A stretch of DNA of 64,000 nucleotides, taken from Bradyrhizobium sp. Tv2a-2 (GTDB lineage Bacteria > Pseudomonadota > Alphaproteobacteria > Rhizobiales > Xanthobacteraceae). This document shows, in pieces, positions 1 to 8,203 of the stretch. Positions within the stretch are counted from its first letter, which is position 1. Every line of letters begins with the position of its first letter. The notes beneath the pieces are model-generated. The model searched no databases and was not told the DNA's origin. It saw only the letters and a list, made by a program, of their open reading frames with translations. The DNA lies in NCBI RefSeq assembly GCF_000472425.1, contig NZ_AXAI01000023.1, positions 1 to 64,000 of the forward strand, in the 5' to 3' direction. The translations under genes were made by a program, and so were the position numbers.

Positions 1-193
1 CACAGCCGTGCCGGACCAGCCGGGCCCGGCCGTCGGGCAGTGTCAGCTCGGACGTGCTGGCCAGAAACGTGTCGACCTCGATCTCGACCGCCCTGGCGAG
101 CAGGTCGCGCGCCCCGGCGCGGAGGATATCGGTCAGTGGATCGTCAACCGCGGAGGGCTGACGAAAAGCAAAAACGTTGGTAGTCTCGGTCAT
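1..193 (-). CDS. IS256-family transposase, N-terminal fragment (runs off left edge)
   Basis: Reading the minus strand from the ATG at 193 gives about 64 residues. They include DPLTDILRAGARDLLARAVE followed by IEVDTFLAS and LPDGRARLVRHG. The pattern (L..GA..LL..AVE.E...FL, then DGR..VVR.G) is the recognisable start of IS256/Mutator transposases, ahead of the DDE catalytic core. A purine-rich stretch (aaggagag) sits upstream of the start. The DDE residues lie off the window, so whether the copy is intact cannot be judged. Confidence 0.82.
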   Translation of the reverse strand, partial: MTETTNVFAFRQPSAVDDPLTDILRAGARDLLARAVEIEVDTFLASTSELTLPDGRARLVRHGC

Positions 194-300
194 GGCGTAT
201 CGCTCTCCTTGAGGTTCTGGCAGGCTCGACACCCGCCTCGATACGCCGCCTCTCTCAACCCGTCATCACCCAGTTTCGGCCATAGCTCAGAAAACTCCGG
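1..300 (-). mobile_element. IS256-family insertion sequence, one end only
   Basis: The window opens inside an insertion sequence. It comprises the N-terminal part of a Mutator-type (IS256) transposase and about 100 bases of noncoding sequence reaching to where the neighbouring lpxD-like reading frame stops abruptly (about 287-300). The lpxD frame is lost exactly there, so the IS terminus is placed at about 290-300. The exact terminal inverted repeat cannot be fixed because the other end lies outside the window. Confidence 0.7.
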
Positions 301-1192
301 AGGCGCCACCAATGATAGCTTCGGTGCCGATCGTGACGTGGTCGGTGATCCGCGCGCAGCCGCCGATCCTGACCCGATCGCCGATGGTCACGCTTCCGGC
401 GATTCCGACCTTCGCGCAGATCAGGCAGCTTTTCCCGATCGCCACGTTGTGTCCGATCTGAACCTGATTGTCGATCTTGGTGCCATCCCCGATCCGCGTT
501 GCGCGCAGCGTTGCGCGATCGATGGTGGTATTGGCGCCGATCTCGACGTCATGGCCGATGAGAACAGTGCCCAGCGAATGAACGCGCTTGAGCTCAAGAT
601 CCGAAGAATAGGGCATGCGCGGCCCGAGTTCCGGCGCGAAGCTGAAGCCGTCTGCCCCGATGACGGCGTTGGAATGAATGATGACGCGATCGCCGATCAC
701 CACGCGGTCGCCGATGCGCACGCCCGAATGGATCAGCCCGTTGTGGCCGATGACGACACCGCCTCCCACGGAGACATGGGAAAGAATTGTCGTCCCGGAA
801 CCGATTTTCGAAGCTGGCCCGATCACAGCGAAAGGCCCGACGCTCACGCCGGTGCCGAGTTCGGTGTCCGGTGCGATCACGGCGGTCGGATGCACACCTG
901 CCTCGCGCGGGGGCCCGCGATCGAACAGGGCCGTGAGAATGGCGAGAGCCGTGCGGCCTTGCCCGATAACGATAAGGCTTGCGAACCTGTCCGGGACCGG
1001 CATGCGCTTGGCTGATACGACGGCTGCCCTGGCCCAGGTGCTGTCTAGCGTGGTCACCGCATCGGAGAAGATTGCAACCGCCAGATCGGAGTCGTGCTCG
1101 GCATCGTCCGGATGGACGATGCGCGTAATGTCCACTGCGCCATCCCCGATCAGGGATGCTCCGAGCGCGTCAGCGATATCTTTCGTCAACAT
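287..1192 (-). CDS. lpxD: LpxD-like UDP-3-O-acylglucosamine N-acyltransferase, C-terminally truncated by an IS
   Basis: The LpxD family transfers a 3-hydroxyacyl chain from acyl carrier protein to UDP-3-O-acyl-glucosamine in lipid A synthesis in the cytoplasm. The product has the N-terminal uridine-binding-type domain (MLTKDIADALGASLIGDG) and then a long left-handed beta-helix of hexapeptide repeats (VIGPASKIG, VVIGDRVII and similar). The motif IDNQVQIGHN, which holds the family's catalytic His, is present. The protein ends abruptly at IIGGASGVF, where intact family members continue for some 30-50 residues; the stop comes from the adjoining IS sequence. An in-frame ATG at 1279 would extend the N-terminus, but the start at 1192 fits the family and follows a GAGAG sequence. 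No bamA or fabZ neighbours are seen, so this is probably a secondary copy. Loss of the C-terminal helical part may inactivate it. Confidence 0.85.
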   Translation of the reverse strand: MLTKDIADALGASLIGDGAVDITRIVHPDDAEHDSDLAVAIFSDAVTTLDSTWARAAVVSAKRMPVPDRFASLIVIGQGRTALAILTALFDRGPPREAGVHPTAVIAPDTELGTGVSVGPFAVIGPASKIGSGTTILSHVSVGGGVVIGHNGLIHSGVRIGDRVVIGDRVIIHSNAVIGADGFSFAPELGPRMPYSSDLELKRVHSLGTVLIGHDVEIGANTTIDRATLRATRIGDGTKIDNQVQIGHNVAIGKSCLICAKVGIAGSVTIGDRVRIGGCARITDHVTIGTEAIIGGASGVF

Positions 1193-1495
1193 GAGCAGGC
1201 TCTCGCCATTGAAACGTCTGCCGAGAGTCACGTGAACAGCCCGGAATCCCACTGGCAGCATTGGCTCGATGGAATTCATCCATCAACTCACATTTTGGAA
1301 AGGTTATCGATCGTGCCAAAAATATCAGCATGTAAGGGCTGTACCGGCGCATATACCTGGGGTTGAGGAGCTGTCATGGCCGCCGGGCCTTGTCCAGACC
1401 GTTCCCAAGCCTATACTCGGCAGCGATCGAGCAGCATCAATGGAACCGGACACCCCAGAAGGAAAGTCCGGCGAGTTCTGGAGGGGAGCGGCGGC

Positions 1496-1951
1496 ATGCT
1501 CAAATCGATTGATCCAATGCTGAATGCGGACGTCCTTTACGCCTTGCGCGCCATGGGTCATGGCGACGACCTCGTGCTTTGCGATACGAATTTCCCGGCC
1601 GATGCGGTTGCCCGTCAAACCGTGTTGGGGCAGCTGCTTCGCATTGATAACGTTCCGGCTTCTCGCGCGGCGCGTGCGATCCTGTCGGTGCTGCCGCTGG
1701 ATTCCTTTGTCGACCAGCCTGCGCTTCGAATGGAAATCGTCGGCCAGCCCGACGAGATTCCTCCCGTCCAGCTCGAGGTGCAGCGGGAGATCGATGCGGC
1801 CGAGGGCCGCCCCTTTCCGATGGGCTCGATCGAGCGCTTTGCCTTCTATGAGCTTGCGAAGAAAGCCTACTGTGTCGTGCAGACCGGCGAGCGCCGCTTC
1901 TACGGCTGCTTTGTCTTCAAGAAAGGGGTCATAGCGCCCGACGCGACCTGA
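1496..1951 (+). CDS. fucU: L-fucose mutarotase, RbsD/FucU family
   Basis: RbsD/FucU proteins interconvert the alpha and beta anomers of sugars such as L-fucose in the cytoplasm, supplying the anomer used by the next enzyme. The 151-residue product starts MLKSIDPMLNADVLYALRAM, typical of FucU, and has GHGDDLVLCDTNFPA, where the family His and Asp residues lie. Near the C-terminus is GERRFYGCFVFKKGV. Length is normal. The start at 1496 is chosen because the family N-terminus begins there and GAGGGGAG precedes it; the longer open frame upstream has no family similarity. It lies ahead of a sugar ABC transporter and near a lactonase and a dehydrogenase, which supports a deoxysugar pathway. Fucose as the substrate is inferred from the family and context. 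Confidence 0.9.
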   Translation: MLKSIDPMLNADVLYALRAMGHGDDLVLCDTNFPADAVARQTVLGQLLRIDNVPASRAARAILSVLPLDSFVDQPALRMEIVGQPDEIPPVQLEVQREIDAAEGRPFPMGSIERFAFYELAKKAYCVVQTGERRFYGCFVFKKGVIAPDAT

Positions 1952-2233
1952 GCTCATCCGGCTGCATCGACAAGGACGCACATGGCGCTTTCACGCGGGG
2001 CGCACAGGCCGTGCGCTGCGCTCGTGCTTGCAAACAGGACCACTTTGCCCGCTGTCGTTGACTTCGATTGAAGCTGTTGCATACTGAAGCAGGCCTCTGT
2101 CACACCTCCTACCGCATCGCGCAAACCCGACAACGCGGAAGGCGCAACAAGTCCGCGAGCGCATGCCCTGGTACGGTGCTCAGTCGGCGACGAATACGAA
2201 AACACCAAAAAGACAAAAGAGGGAGGTTTCGTG

Positions 2234-3892
2234 ATGACACATCAAGAGTTCGATCGGCATTCCCCTGCAGGACCCAACCGGCGCACCGTGCTCAAGGGCG
2301 CGGTGAGTGCTGCCGCCCTAGGTTCCACCGCCGGGCTCGGCGCGTTGACGGGGCCCGCGCTGGCGCAGGACGGCCTGCGCGCACAGATCTCGCAGATTCC
2401 GGGCATCGGCAAAGGTGCGCCCACCGACGCCGACTGGCAGAAGGTCGGCGAGCTATGTCTCGGACCCACCAAGGCGAACGTTCAGGCGGGCGAGTTCAAG
2501 GGCGTCGAGCTTTCCTTCATGGGACTCAACAACCAGAATCTCCATAACCTGCTGTTCCGCGGCTTCCTGAAGCCCTGGGAGGCCTATACCGGCGCGAAAA
2601 TCTCCTGGATCGACCTCGCGCAGGCCGACTACAATCCGCGCCTGCAGCAGGCGATTGCGACCGGCACGGTCGATTTCGACGTTCTCGAAATGGGCGCGCC
2701 GTTCGAGGGCGACGTGTGCGGCAAGGGCCTCGCTTCGGAGATGCCGGACTGGGTCAAGAAACAGATCGATATTGAAGATTATGTCGATTACCTGAAGCCT
2801 CCGGTCGGCACCTGGAACGGCAAGACCTATCGCGTCACGATCGACGGCGACTGCCACAACTTCAATTACCGGACCGACTATTTTTCCGACGCCGGCCTCG
2901 CCAAGGCCTGGAAGGACGCCGGCAATCCGGGCGAGTGGGGCGTCCCGAAAACCTGGCAGCAGGTCCAGGCCGTGACCAAATTCCTCAAGGGCCAGAAATT
3001 CAAGGGCCAGAACGCCTACGGCTATCTCGATGCGCCCAAGCCGTGGGGCGGGTTCGGCTTCTATTTCCTTGGCAGCCGCGCGACGGCTTACGCCAAGCAT
3101 CCGGACGACAAGGCATGGCTGTTCGACGTCGACACGATGAAGCCCCGCATCAACAATCCGGCCTGGGTGCGCGCCATTCAGGATGTCATCGATGCGCTGC
3201 CGTCCGAGCCTGCCGACCAGCTGAACGCCGATCCGAACACGACCGGCTTCCAGCAATTCCTCGCCGGCATCGGCGCGATGATTCCGTGGTGGGGCGATAT
3301 CGGCCAGGTGGCGAAGGCGAGCGATACGTCCGTGGTTGGCGACGTCGTCGGCTTCGACATCCTGCCCGGGTCGGACGATGTCTACAACGCCAAGACCGGC
3401 AAATGGGACAAGCTCGCGAGCGGGCCGAACCATGCGCCGAACTGCGCCTATCTCGGCTGGGGCATCTATGTCATGGCGCGCGTCAATGGCGACGAGAAAA
3501 AGCACAAGGCGGCGTGGAGCGCGGCGGCCCATATCGGCGGCAAGGACCTGTCGCTCTGGACCGTGATGTATCCGTCGGGCTTCCAGGTCCACCGCGCCAG
3601 CCATTTCAAGATCGATGAATGGGTGGCGGCCGGCTACGACAGGAAATACATCACGTCTTATCTGAACTCGCAGCTCGGCTCCTACAATCATCCGAACCGG
3701 GCGGTCGAGCCGCGCATTCCCGGCATTTTCCAGTATTACAGCATCGCGGAAGACGAGTTGGCGAAGATCTTCGCCGGCAAGTCCAACGCACAGACCGGCG
3801 CTGACAACATCGCCGCGGCCTGGGAAAAACTGACCGACCAGATCGGTCGCGACAAGCAGATCGCGCTTTATAAGGCGTCGCTCGGCGTCTAG
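2234..3892 (+). CDS. Sugar ABC transporter substrate-binding protein (family 1), Tat-exported
   Basis: Periplasmic binding protein that captures a sugar and delivers it to the membrane permeases encoded just downstream. The 552-residue product begins with a Tat-type signal (NRRTVLKGAVSAAALG, ending in a hydrophobic stretch and PALAQ). It then shows solute-binding-family-1 features such as KISWIDLAQADYNPRLQQA and VDFDVLEMGAPFEGDV. At about 550 residues it belongs to the large class of these proteins rather than the 400-450 residue MalE-like class. The ATG at 2234 is preceded by GGGAGG at 2221-2226; a GTG lies one codon upstream. Context with fucU, two permeases and sugar-oxidising enzymes suggests L-fucose or a related sugar, which is an inference. 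Confidence 0.9.
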   Translation: MTHQEFDRHSPAGPNRRTVLKGAVSAAALGSTAGLGALTGPALAQDGLRAQISQIPGIGKGAPTDADWQKVGELCLGPTKANVQAGEFKGVELSFMGLNNQNLHNLLFRGFLKPWEAYTGAKISWIDLAQADYNPRLQQAIATGTVDFDVLEMGAPFEGDVCGKGLASEMPDWVKKQIDIEDYVDYLKPPVGTWNGKTYRVTIDGDCHNFNYRTDYFSDAGLAKAWKDAGNPGEWGVPKTWQQVQAVTKFLKGQKFKGQNAYGYLDAPKPWGGFGFYFLGSRATAYAKHPDDKAWLFDVDTMKPRINNPAWVRAIQDVIDALPSEPADQLNADPNTTGFQQFLAGIGAMIPWWGDIGQVAKASDTSVVGDVVGFDILPGSDDVYNAKTGKWDKLASGPNHAPNCAYLGWGIYVMARVNGDEKKHKAAWSAAAHIGGKDLSLWTVMYPSGFQVHRASHFKIDEWVAAGYDRKYITSYLNSQLGSYNHPNRAVEPRIPGIFQYYSIAEDELAKIFAGKSNAQTGADNIAAAWEKLTDQIGRDKQIALYKASLGV

Positions 3893-3931
3893 CCTTCCAG
3901 GCCGGGCTTGTCGGCGGATCATCGGACTTGT

Positions 3932-3957
3932 GGCTGGCGCCGTTCGCGGCGCCAGCC
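3932..3957 (+). promoter_or_regulatory. Perfect 11-bp hairpin with TTCG loop between binding-protein and permease genes
   Basis: The sequence GGCTGGCGCCG, loop TTCG, CGGCGCCAGCC forms a perfect stem 40 bases after the binding-protein stop codon and 56 bases before the first permease start. No T-run follows, so it does not look like a simple intrinsic terminator. Such hairpins between binding-protein and permease genes are known to stabilise the upstream mRNA or attenuate downstream expression, giving excess binding protein. That role here is inferred. Confidence 0.7.
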
Positions 3958-4013
3958 GTGGCTATCGCCGGCCGGCCTCGTCGGCAGGCAGTCAGGATCG
4001 GTTAGTCACCTTG

Positions 4014-5132
4014 ATGCAGATATCAGCAGCCGTTGCGGATGGCGGACACCATAAGCCGGCACCGCGGCCCAACCTTGCCAGGAGGAAGGTTGCAGGACGC
4101 GCGCTCGTCGCCATCGCTTCGCTGGGCGGCCTGTTCGTCCTCCTCGTTCAGATCCTGCACACGACGGGAACAATCCGGGCCGGTTTCACGGATTGGCGCC
4201 CAATCCTCTACGCCTATCTGCTCTGGTCGATCGCGCTCGGCGTCGGCCAGGTCATGATCCGGGGTGAACGCGGCCTCCGCGCGCTGTTTCTGCTGCCGGC
4301 CGTCCTGTTCACCATCGCGGTGGTGATTTTCCCGACGCTGTTCGGGTTTTACATCGCCTCGCTCGATTGGAATCTTTCTTCGCTCGAGGGCCCGCATTTC
4401 AACGGTCTCGACAATCTCATCGCGCTGTTCAACGACACCTACTACTGGAACGCGCTCGGCAACATGCTATTCTACACGCTGGCCGTGCTTGCCGAATATG
4501 CCATCGCGTTTGGGCTGGCTTTGCTGTTGAACACGGACATCCGCGCGCGGAAATTCTTCCGGGTCGTTTTCCTGTTGCCGCTGATGCTGAGCCCCGTCGC
4601 GGTGAGCTGGATGATCGGCAAGTCGCTGATGGAGTATCGCTTCGGGCCGGCAGCGACGCTGGCGCGCTCGCTCGGCTGGGACAATCCGGCGTTCTTCGCC
4701 CATCCCTGGATCGCACGCGGGAGCATCGATGCGATGGATGCCTGGGTTTCGATCCCCTTCATCATGATCATCCTGCTCGCCGGGCTGCAGGCCCTGCCCA
4801 AGGAAGTGCTGGAAGCTGCCAAGGTCGATGGCGCCAACGGCTGGCAGTCGTTCTGGCACGTCACCTTCCCGATCATGCTGCCGGTTAGCATCACCGTACT
4901 GATCATCCGCATCATCTTCAAATTGAAGCTCGCCGACATCGTGATCAACGTGACCGCGGGCGGTCCGGGCGGCGCCACCGACACGGTGTCCAGCTTCATC
5001 TACCGCGTCTACCGCGATCGATCGAATGTCGGATACGGCACGGGACTGGCGATCTTCTATTTGCTCCTGATCATCGTTTTCCTGAGCGTGCTGTTGCGTC
5101 TGACCAGCCGCAGGATGCAGAAGGTCGCATGA
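4014..5132 (+). CDS. Sugar ABC transporter permease (MalF/UgpA type)
   Basis: Inner-membrane subunit of the sugar importer. The product (372 residues from the ATG at 4014) has a basic N-terminus (PRPNLARRKVAGRA), then about eight hydrophobic segments. The EAA loop that contacts the ATPase reads EAAKVDGANGWQSFWHVTFP. It ends with a membrane segment and LTSRRMQKVA. An open frame extends up to 3930, but that stretch covers the intergenic hairpin, so the downstream ATG is preferred although its ribosome site is weak. It pairs with the permease at 5175. Family and topology are clear; the substrate is inferred from neighbours. Confidence 0.88.
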   Translation: MQISAAVADGGHHKPAPRPNLARRKVAGRALVAIASLGGLFVLLVQILHTTGTIRAGFTDWRPILYAYLLWSIALGVGQVMIRGERGLRALFLLPAVLFTIAVVIFPTLFGFYIASLDWNLSSLEGPHFNGLDNLIALFNDTYYWNALGNMLFYTLAVLAEYAIAFGLALLLNTDIRARKFFRVVFLLPLMLSPVAVSWMIGKSLMEYRFGPAATLARSLGWDNPAFFAHPWIARGSIDAMDAWVSIPFIMIILLAGLQALPKEVLEAAKVDGANGWQSFWHVTFPIMLPVSITVLIIRIIFKLKLADIVINVTAGGPGGATDTVSSFIYRVYRDRSNVGYGTGLAIFYLLLIIVFLSVLLRLTSRRMQKVA

Positions 5133-5174
5133 GGGCGTGTGCCCGCACGGGCCATGATTTGAGGAGTTGCTGAC

Positions 5175-6101
5175 TTGTCCACGCTTACCTCGGCATCCGC
5201 AACCGTCCGCAAGCGCCGTGGCAGTCGCCGTGCGAAGCATATTGTCGGCCGCATGCTGATCTATGGCGCGCTGCTGTTCTGGGCCTTCGTCTGCCTGTTT
5301 CCCATCTACTGGACGGTCTCGACTTCATTCAAGTCGGCGGTCGACGTGACCCAAGGTCACTTGATCCCCTGGCTCGACTTTCAGCCCGATTGGAAAGGCT
5401 GGCGCTCGATCGGTCTGTCGCCCGATTCCATCCTGCGAACCTCCAATCCGCGCGACGAGTTCATGAGCCGGTTCGAGAACAGCGTCATCACGTCAGTCGG
5501 CGCATCTCTCCTTGCGCTGGTGCTCGGCTCGCTCGCCGCGTACGGCTTGAGCCGGTTTCGCTACAAGTTCGCCTGGATGCGCAATGACGATATCCTGTTC
5601 TTCTTCATGTCGCAGCTCATCCTGCCGCCGGTTGTGCTCGCCCTGCCGTTCCTGGTTCTCTACAAGGCGCTGGCACTGCTTGACACGCGATTTGGCTTGA
5701 TCCTGCTCTATACCTTGACGGTACTGCCGATCGTCATCTGGATCATGCGCGATCAGTTCAATTCGATTCCGATCGAGCTCGATGAAGCCGCATTCGTGGA
5801 TGGCCTTTCAGTTTGGGGGGCATTCCTGCGCATCATTTTGCCACTTGCGGTACCTGGAATGGCCGCTGCCTTCATTCTCTCGCTCGTTCTGTGCTGGAAC
5901 GAATACTTTTTTGCCGCGCTGCTGACGAGCACGGATGCCAAGACGCTGCCCGTGATGGTCGCAAGCCAGACCGGCTCGCAAGGCATCAATTGGTGGTCCA
6001 TGGCAGCGCTCTCGACGGCCGCGATCGCTCCGCTGGTTCTGGTCGGGATATTCCTCGAGCGCTATATCGTCAGCGGCTTGACCACGGGTGCAGGCAAGTA
6101 G
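5175..6101 (+). CDS. Sugar ABC transporter permease (MalG/UgpE type)
   Basis: Second inner-membrane subunit of the importer, 308 residues. It has a basic N-terminus (KRRGSRRAKH), a first membrane segment (GALLFWAFVCLFPIYW) followed by TVSTSFKSAVD typical of MalG-type permeases, and an EAA loop reading DEAAFVDGLSVWGAFLRIILP. The C-terminal segment is PLVLVGIFLERYIVSGLTTG. The start is a TTG at 5175 with GAGGAG eight bases upstream. It is followed after six bases by the end of a convergent gene. No gene for the ATP-binding subunit lies here, so the complete transporter must borrow an ATPase from elsewhere. Confidence 0.88.
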   Translation: MSTLTSASATVRKRRGSRRAKHIVGRMLIYGALLFWAFVCLFPIYWTVSTSFKSAVDVTQGHLIPWLDFQPDWKGWRSIGLSPDSILRTSNPRDEFMSRFENSVITSVGASLLALVLGSLAAYGLSRFRYKFAWMRNDDILFFFMSQLILPPVVLALPFLVLYKALALLDTRFGLILLYTLTVLPIVIWIMRDQFNSIPIELDEAAFVDGLSVWGAFLRIILPLAVPGMAAAFILSLVLCWNEYFFAALLTSTDAKTLPVMVASQTGSQGINWWSMAALSTAAIAPLVLVGIFLERYIVSGLTTGAGK

Positions 6102-6107
6102 GGAGCA

Positions 6108-6953
6108 TCACGCCGCCCGTCGGCCCCGTTTTGCGAGATAGACGCGCGCCGCGTTGCCGCCGAAGACCGCGGCCTTCTCGTCGGCAGACAGACCGGCCAG
6201 CAGGGTTTCGGCCGCGGCGAGCCACTTTTCATAGCCGCCCGCCAGATTGACCACGGGCCAGTCGCTTCCCCACAGCATGCGGTGCGGCCCGAAGGAGGTG
6301 AGCGCGTGCTCGACCGCGTCCCGGAGATCGGCGACCCGCCACTCCTTGGCCGCCTCGGTCACCAGTCCCGACAGCTTGCAGACGACATTGGGGCGCCTGG
6401 CCAGCAGCGCGATATCGCCGCGCCAATCCGCGATCTCGCCGGTGGCGAGCCCCGGCTTGCCAAAATGGTCCAGCGCGAACTGCAGCTCTTGATGGCGACC
6501 GACGACATCCAGCAGCCGCGGCAGATGGCGCGGCAGCACCAGCGCATCGAAGACGAGCCCGTGTGCCGCCATTGCCGCGAACCGGGGCGCCAGATGCGGA
6601 CCAAGCAGCCAATCGTCATCGGCAATGTCCTGCACCATTGGCCGCAGGCCGACTAGGAGTTTTCGTGCCGCCAAGGCATCGATGCGGGCGAGGGCATCCC
6701 GTGCATCAAAATCGATCCAGCCGACCACGCCGCGGACCATATCGGCCTGTTCAGCGACGTCGAGCAGAAACTCGGTCTCCGCCTCGCTCGGCGCGGCCTG
6801 CACCAGGATGCTACCCTCAATGCCGGCCGCGGCGAGATGCGGTGCCAGGTCCGACAGGTGAAAGTCACGGTAGATCGGCGCCAGGGCAGGGGTCAGCCAG
6901 CTATAATCGCCGCGCGCCAGGGTCCACACATGATGATGCGCGTCGATCCGCAT
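6108..6953 (-). CDS. Amidohydrolase-family lactonase (COG3618), likely L-fuconolactonase
   Basis: COG3618 amidohydrolases open sugar lactones (L-fucono-1,5-lactone, L-rhamnono-lactone) to the acid. The 281-residue product shows the N-terminal metal motif DAHHHVW at residues 4-10, DHFGKP at 162-167 and the C-terminal WGSDWPV at 228-234, all hallmarks of this family. The start ATG at 6953 shares one base with the stop codon of the upstream aldo/keto reductase, so the two are translationally coupled in an operon transcribed leftward. With the dehydrogenase and FucU it makes the sequence sugar to lactone to aldonate. The sugar is inferred; L-rhamnose or L-galactose would also be compatible. The longer open frame upstream belongs to the reductase region and is not used. 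Confidence 0.88.
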   Translation of the reverse strand: MRIDAHHHVWTLARGDYSWLTPALAPIYRDFHLSDLAPHLAAAGIEGSILVQAAPSEAETEFLLDVAEQADMVRGVVGWIDFDARDALARIDALAARKLLVGLRPMVQDIADDDWLLGPHLAPRFAAMAAHGLVFDALVLPRHLPRLLDVVGRHQELQFALDHFGKPGLATGEIADWRGDIALLARRPNVVCKLSGLVTEAAKEWRVADLRDAVEHALTSFGPHRMLWGSDWPVVNLAGGYEKWLAAAETLLAGLSADEKAAVFGGNAARVYLAKRGRRAA

Positions 6954-7984
6954 CAGCGAGATCCCGGAACGGGTGCGTCCGCCTCCAGCAACTGCGCGGC
7001 CTTCAGATCGGCCCACAGCGCCGCCGGCACGTCGGTGGCCAGCGCGGCCACATTGCGCTCGACCTCCTGCGGGCTCTGCGCGCCCAGCACGACACTCGCA
7101 ACCGCGGGATGACCCAGGGCAAAGTGCAGCGCCGCCGTCGGCAAGGGTACGCCATGGGCCGCGCAGACGCGCTCGATCTGCACGACTTTCGCCAGAATGT
7201 CCGGCGGCGCATCCCGATAATTGTACTTGGCGCCGCTGACCGCGCCGGTCGCCAGGATGCCGGAATTGAACACGCCGCCGAGCAGCACGCCGATGCCGCG
7301 GTGCTGGGCAAGCGGCAGAAACTCTTTCAGCGCAGGTTGCTCCAGCAGCGAATAGCGGCCGGCGAGCAGCATGACATCGAAGGATCCGGTCTGCGCGAAG
7401 CGCACGCACATCTCGGCCTCATTGACGCCGACCCCAATGCCTGCGACCACGCCCTCGCTGCGCAGCCGATCCAGCGCCACATAGGCCCCGGCCATTGCTT
7501 CGCGAAACCGGTCCTCGATCGCGTCACGGCCATGAGTCCAGATGTCGACGTCGTGGATCAACAAGAGATCCAGCCGGTCGGTGCCCAGCCGCAGCAGCGA
7601 CTGCTCCACCGAGCGCATGGTGCCGTCATAGGAATAGTCGACCACGGCGCGGTGCGGCTGCCCGCCGACAAAACCGGAATGGTCGCCTGCACCGTGAAGC
7701 GGGTCCATCCAGCGCCCGACCTTGGTGCAGAGCACGATCTGGTCTCGCGGCACGCGCCTGATTGCGGTGCCGCAGCGGTGTTCGGCAAGCCCGTGTCCAT
7801 AGAGCGGAGACGTGTCGAGCAGGTTGATGCCGAGCTCGAACGCACGCTCCACGGTGGTGATGGCGATGCGGTCGTCGAGCTGGAGAAAGAGGTCACCGAG
7901 CGGCGCCGTTCCAAACCCCAACACTGAGACCTGAAGTTGGGTACGACCTACGGCACGGCGTGGCAGTGCGGACAGCGGACTCAT
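6953..7984 (-). CDS. Aldo/keto reductase, likely L-fucose (aldose) 1-dehydrogenase
   Basis: NAD(P)-dependent oxidoreductase with a TIM barrel. The 343-residue product carries the family tetrad: Asp57 and Tyr62 in LLDTSPLYGHG, Lys88 in LCTKVG and His144 in LLLIHDVD. This subgroup (COG0667) includes L-fucose and D-threo-aldose dehydrogenases that oxidise the sugar at C1 to the lactone. It is the first gene of a leftward two-gene operon with the COG3618 lactonase (one-base overlap). The start at 7984 (MSPLSALPRR) matches the family; an upstream extension to 8080 is rich in Arg and Cys and probably untranslated. The assignment to fucose depends on the neighbouring fucU. Confidence 0.85.
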   Translation of the reverse strand: MSPLSALPRRAVGRTQLQVSVLGFGTAPLGDLFLQLDDRIAITTVERAFELGINLLDTSPLYGHGLAEHRCGTAIRRVPRDQIVLCTKVGRWMDPLHGAGDHSGFVGGQPHRAVVDYSYDGTMRSVEQSLLRLGTDRLDLLLIHDVDIWTHGRDAIEDRFREAMAGAYVALDRLRSEGVVAGIGVGVNEAEMCVRFAQTGSFDVMLLAGRYSLLEQPALKEFLPLAQHRGIGVLLGGVFNSGILATGAVSGAKYNYRDAPPDILAKVVQIERVCAAHGVPLPTAALHFALGHPAVASVVLGAQSPQEVERNVAALATDVPAALWADLKAAQLLEADAPVPGSR

Positions 7985-8203
7985 CCCGGACAACTTTCTT
8001 CTTGGTTCACGATCAGTCACGCAGGCTGACGTGACGCGCTGTTTAAGGCAATTTTGCCATCTGCGGCGGTCGGTCCGCAACGATCAATCCAGTTGTCAAC
8101 TGGGTCGTCGTTAGACATGTCGCAAAATCCTGATCCGTAGGCGATCATAGGCGTGATAGCGTCGGTCTTGCGACCCCTTCCAAGCCGGGCTAACGGACCC
8201 CAA

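Noticed and set aside
2453..3922. 489-residue antisense open frame opposite the sugar-binding protein gene
   Set aside because: High-GC shadow frame with Arg/Asp/Val-rich biased translation and no domain; the plus-strand product is clearly the gene.
6563..7927. 454-residue plus-strand frame across the lactonase and aldo/keto reductase genes
   Set aside because: Opposite-strand shadow; the minus strand carries complete family motifs for both enzymes.
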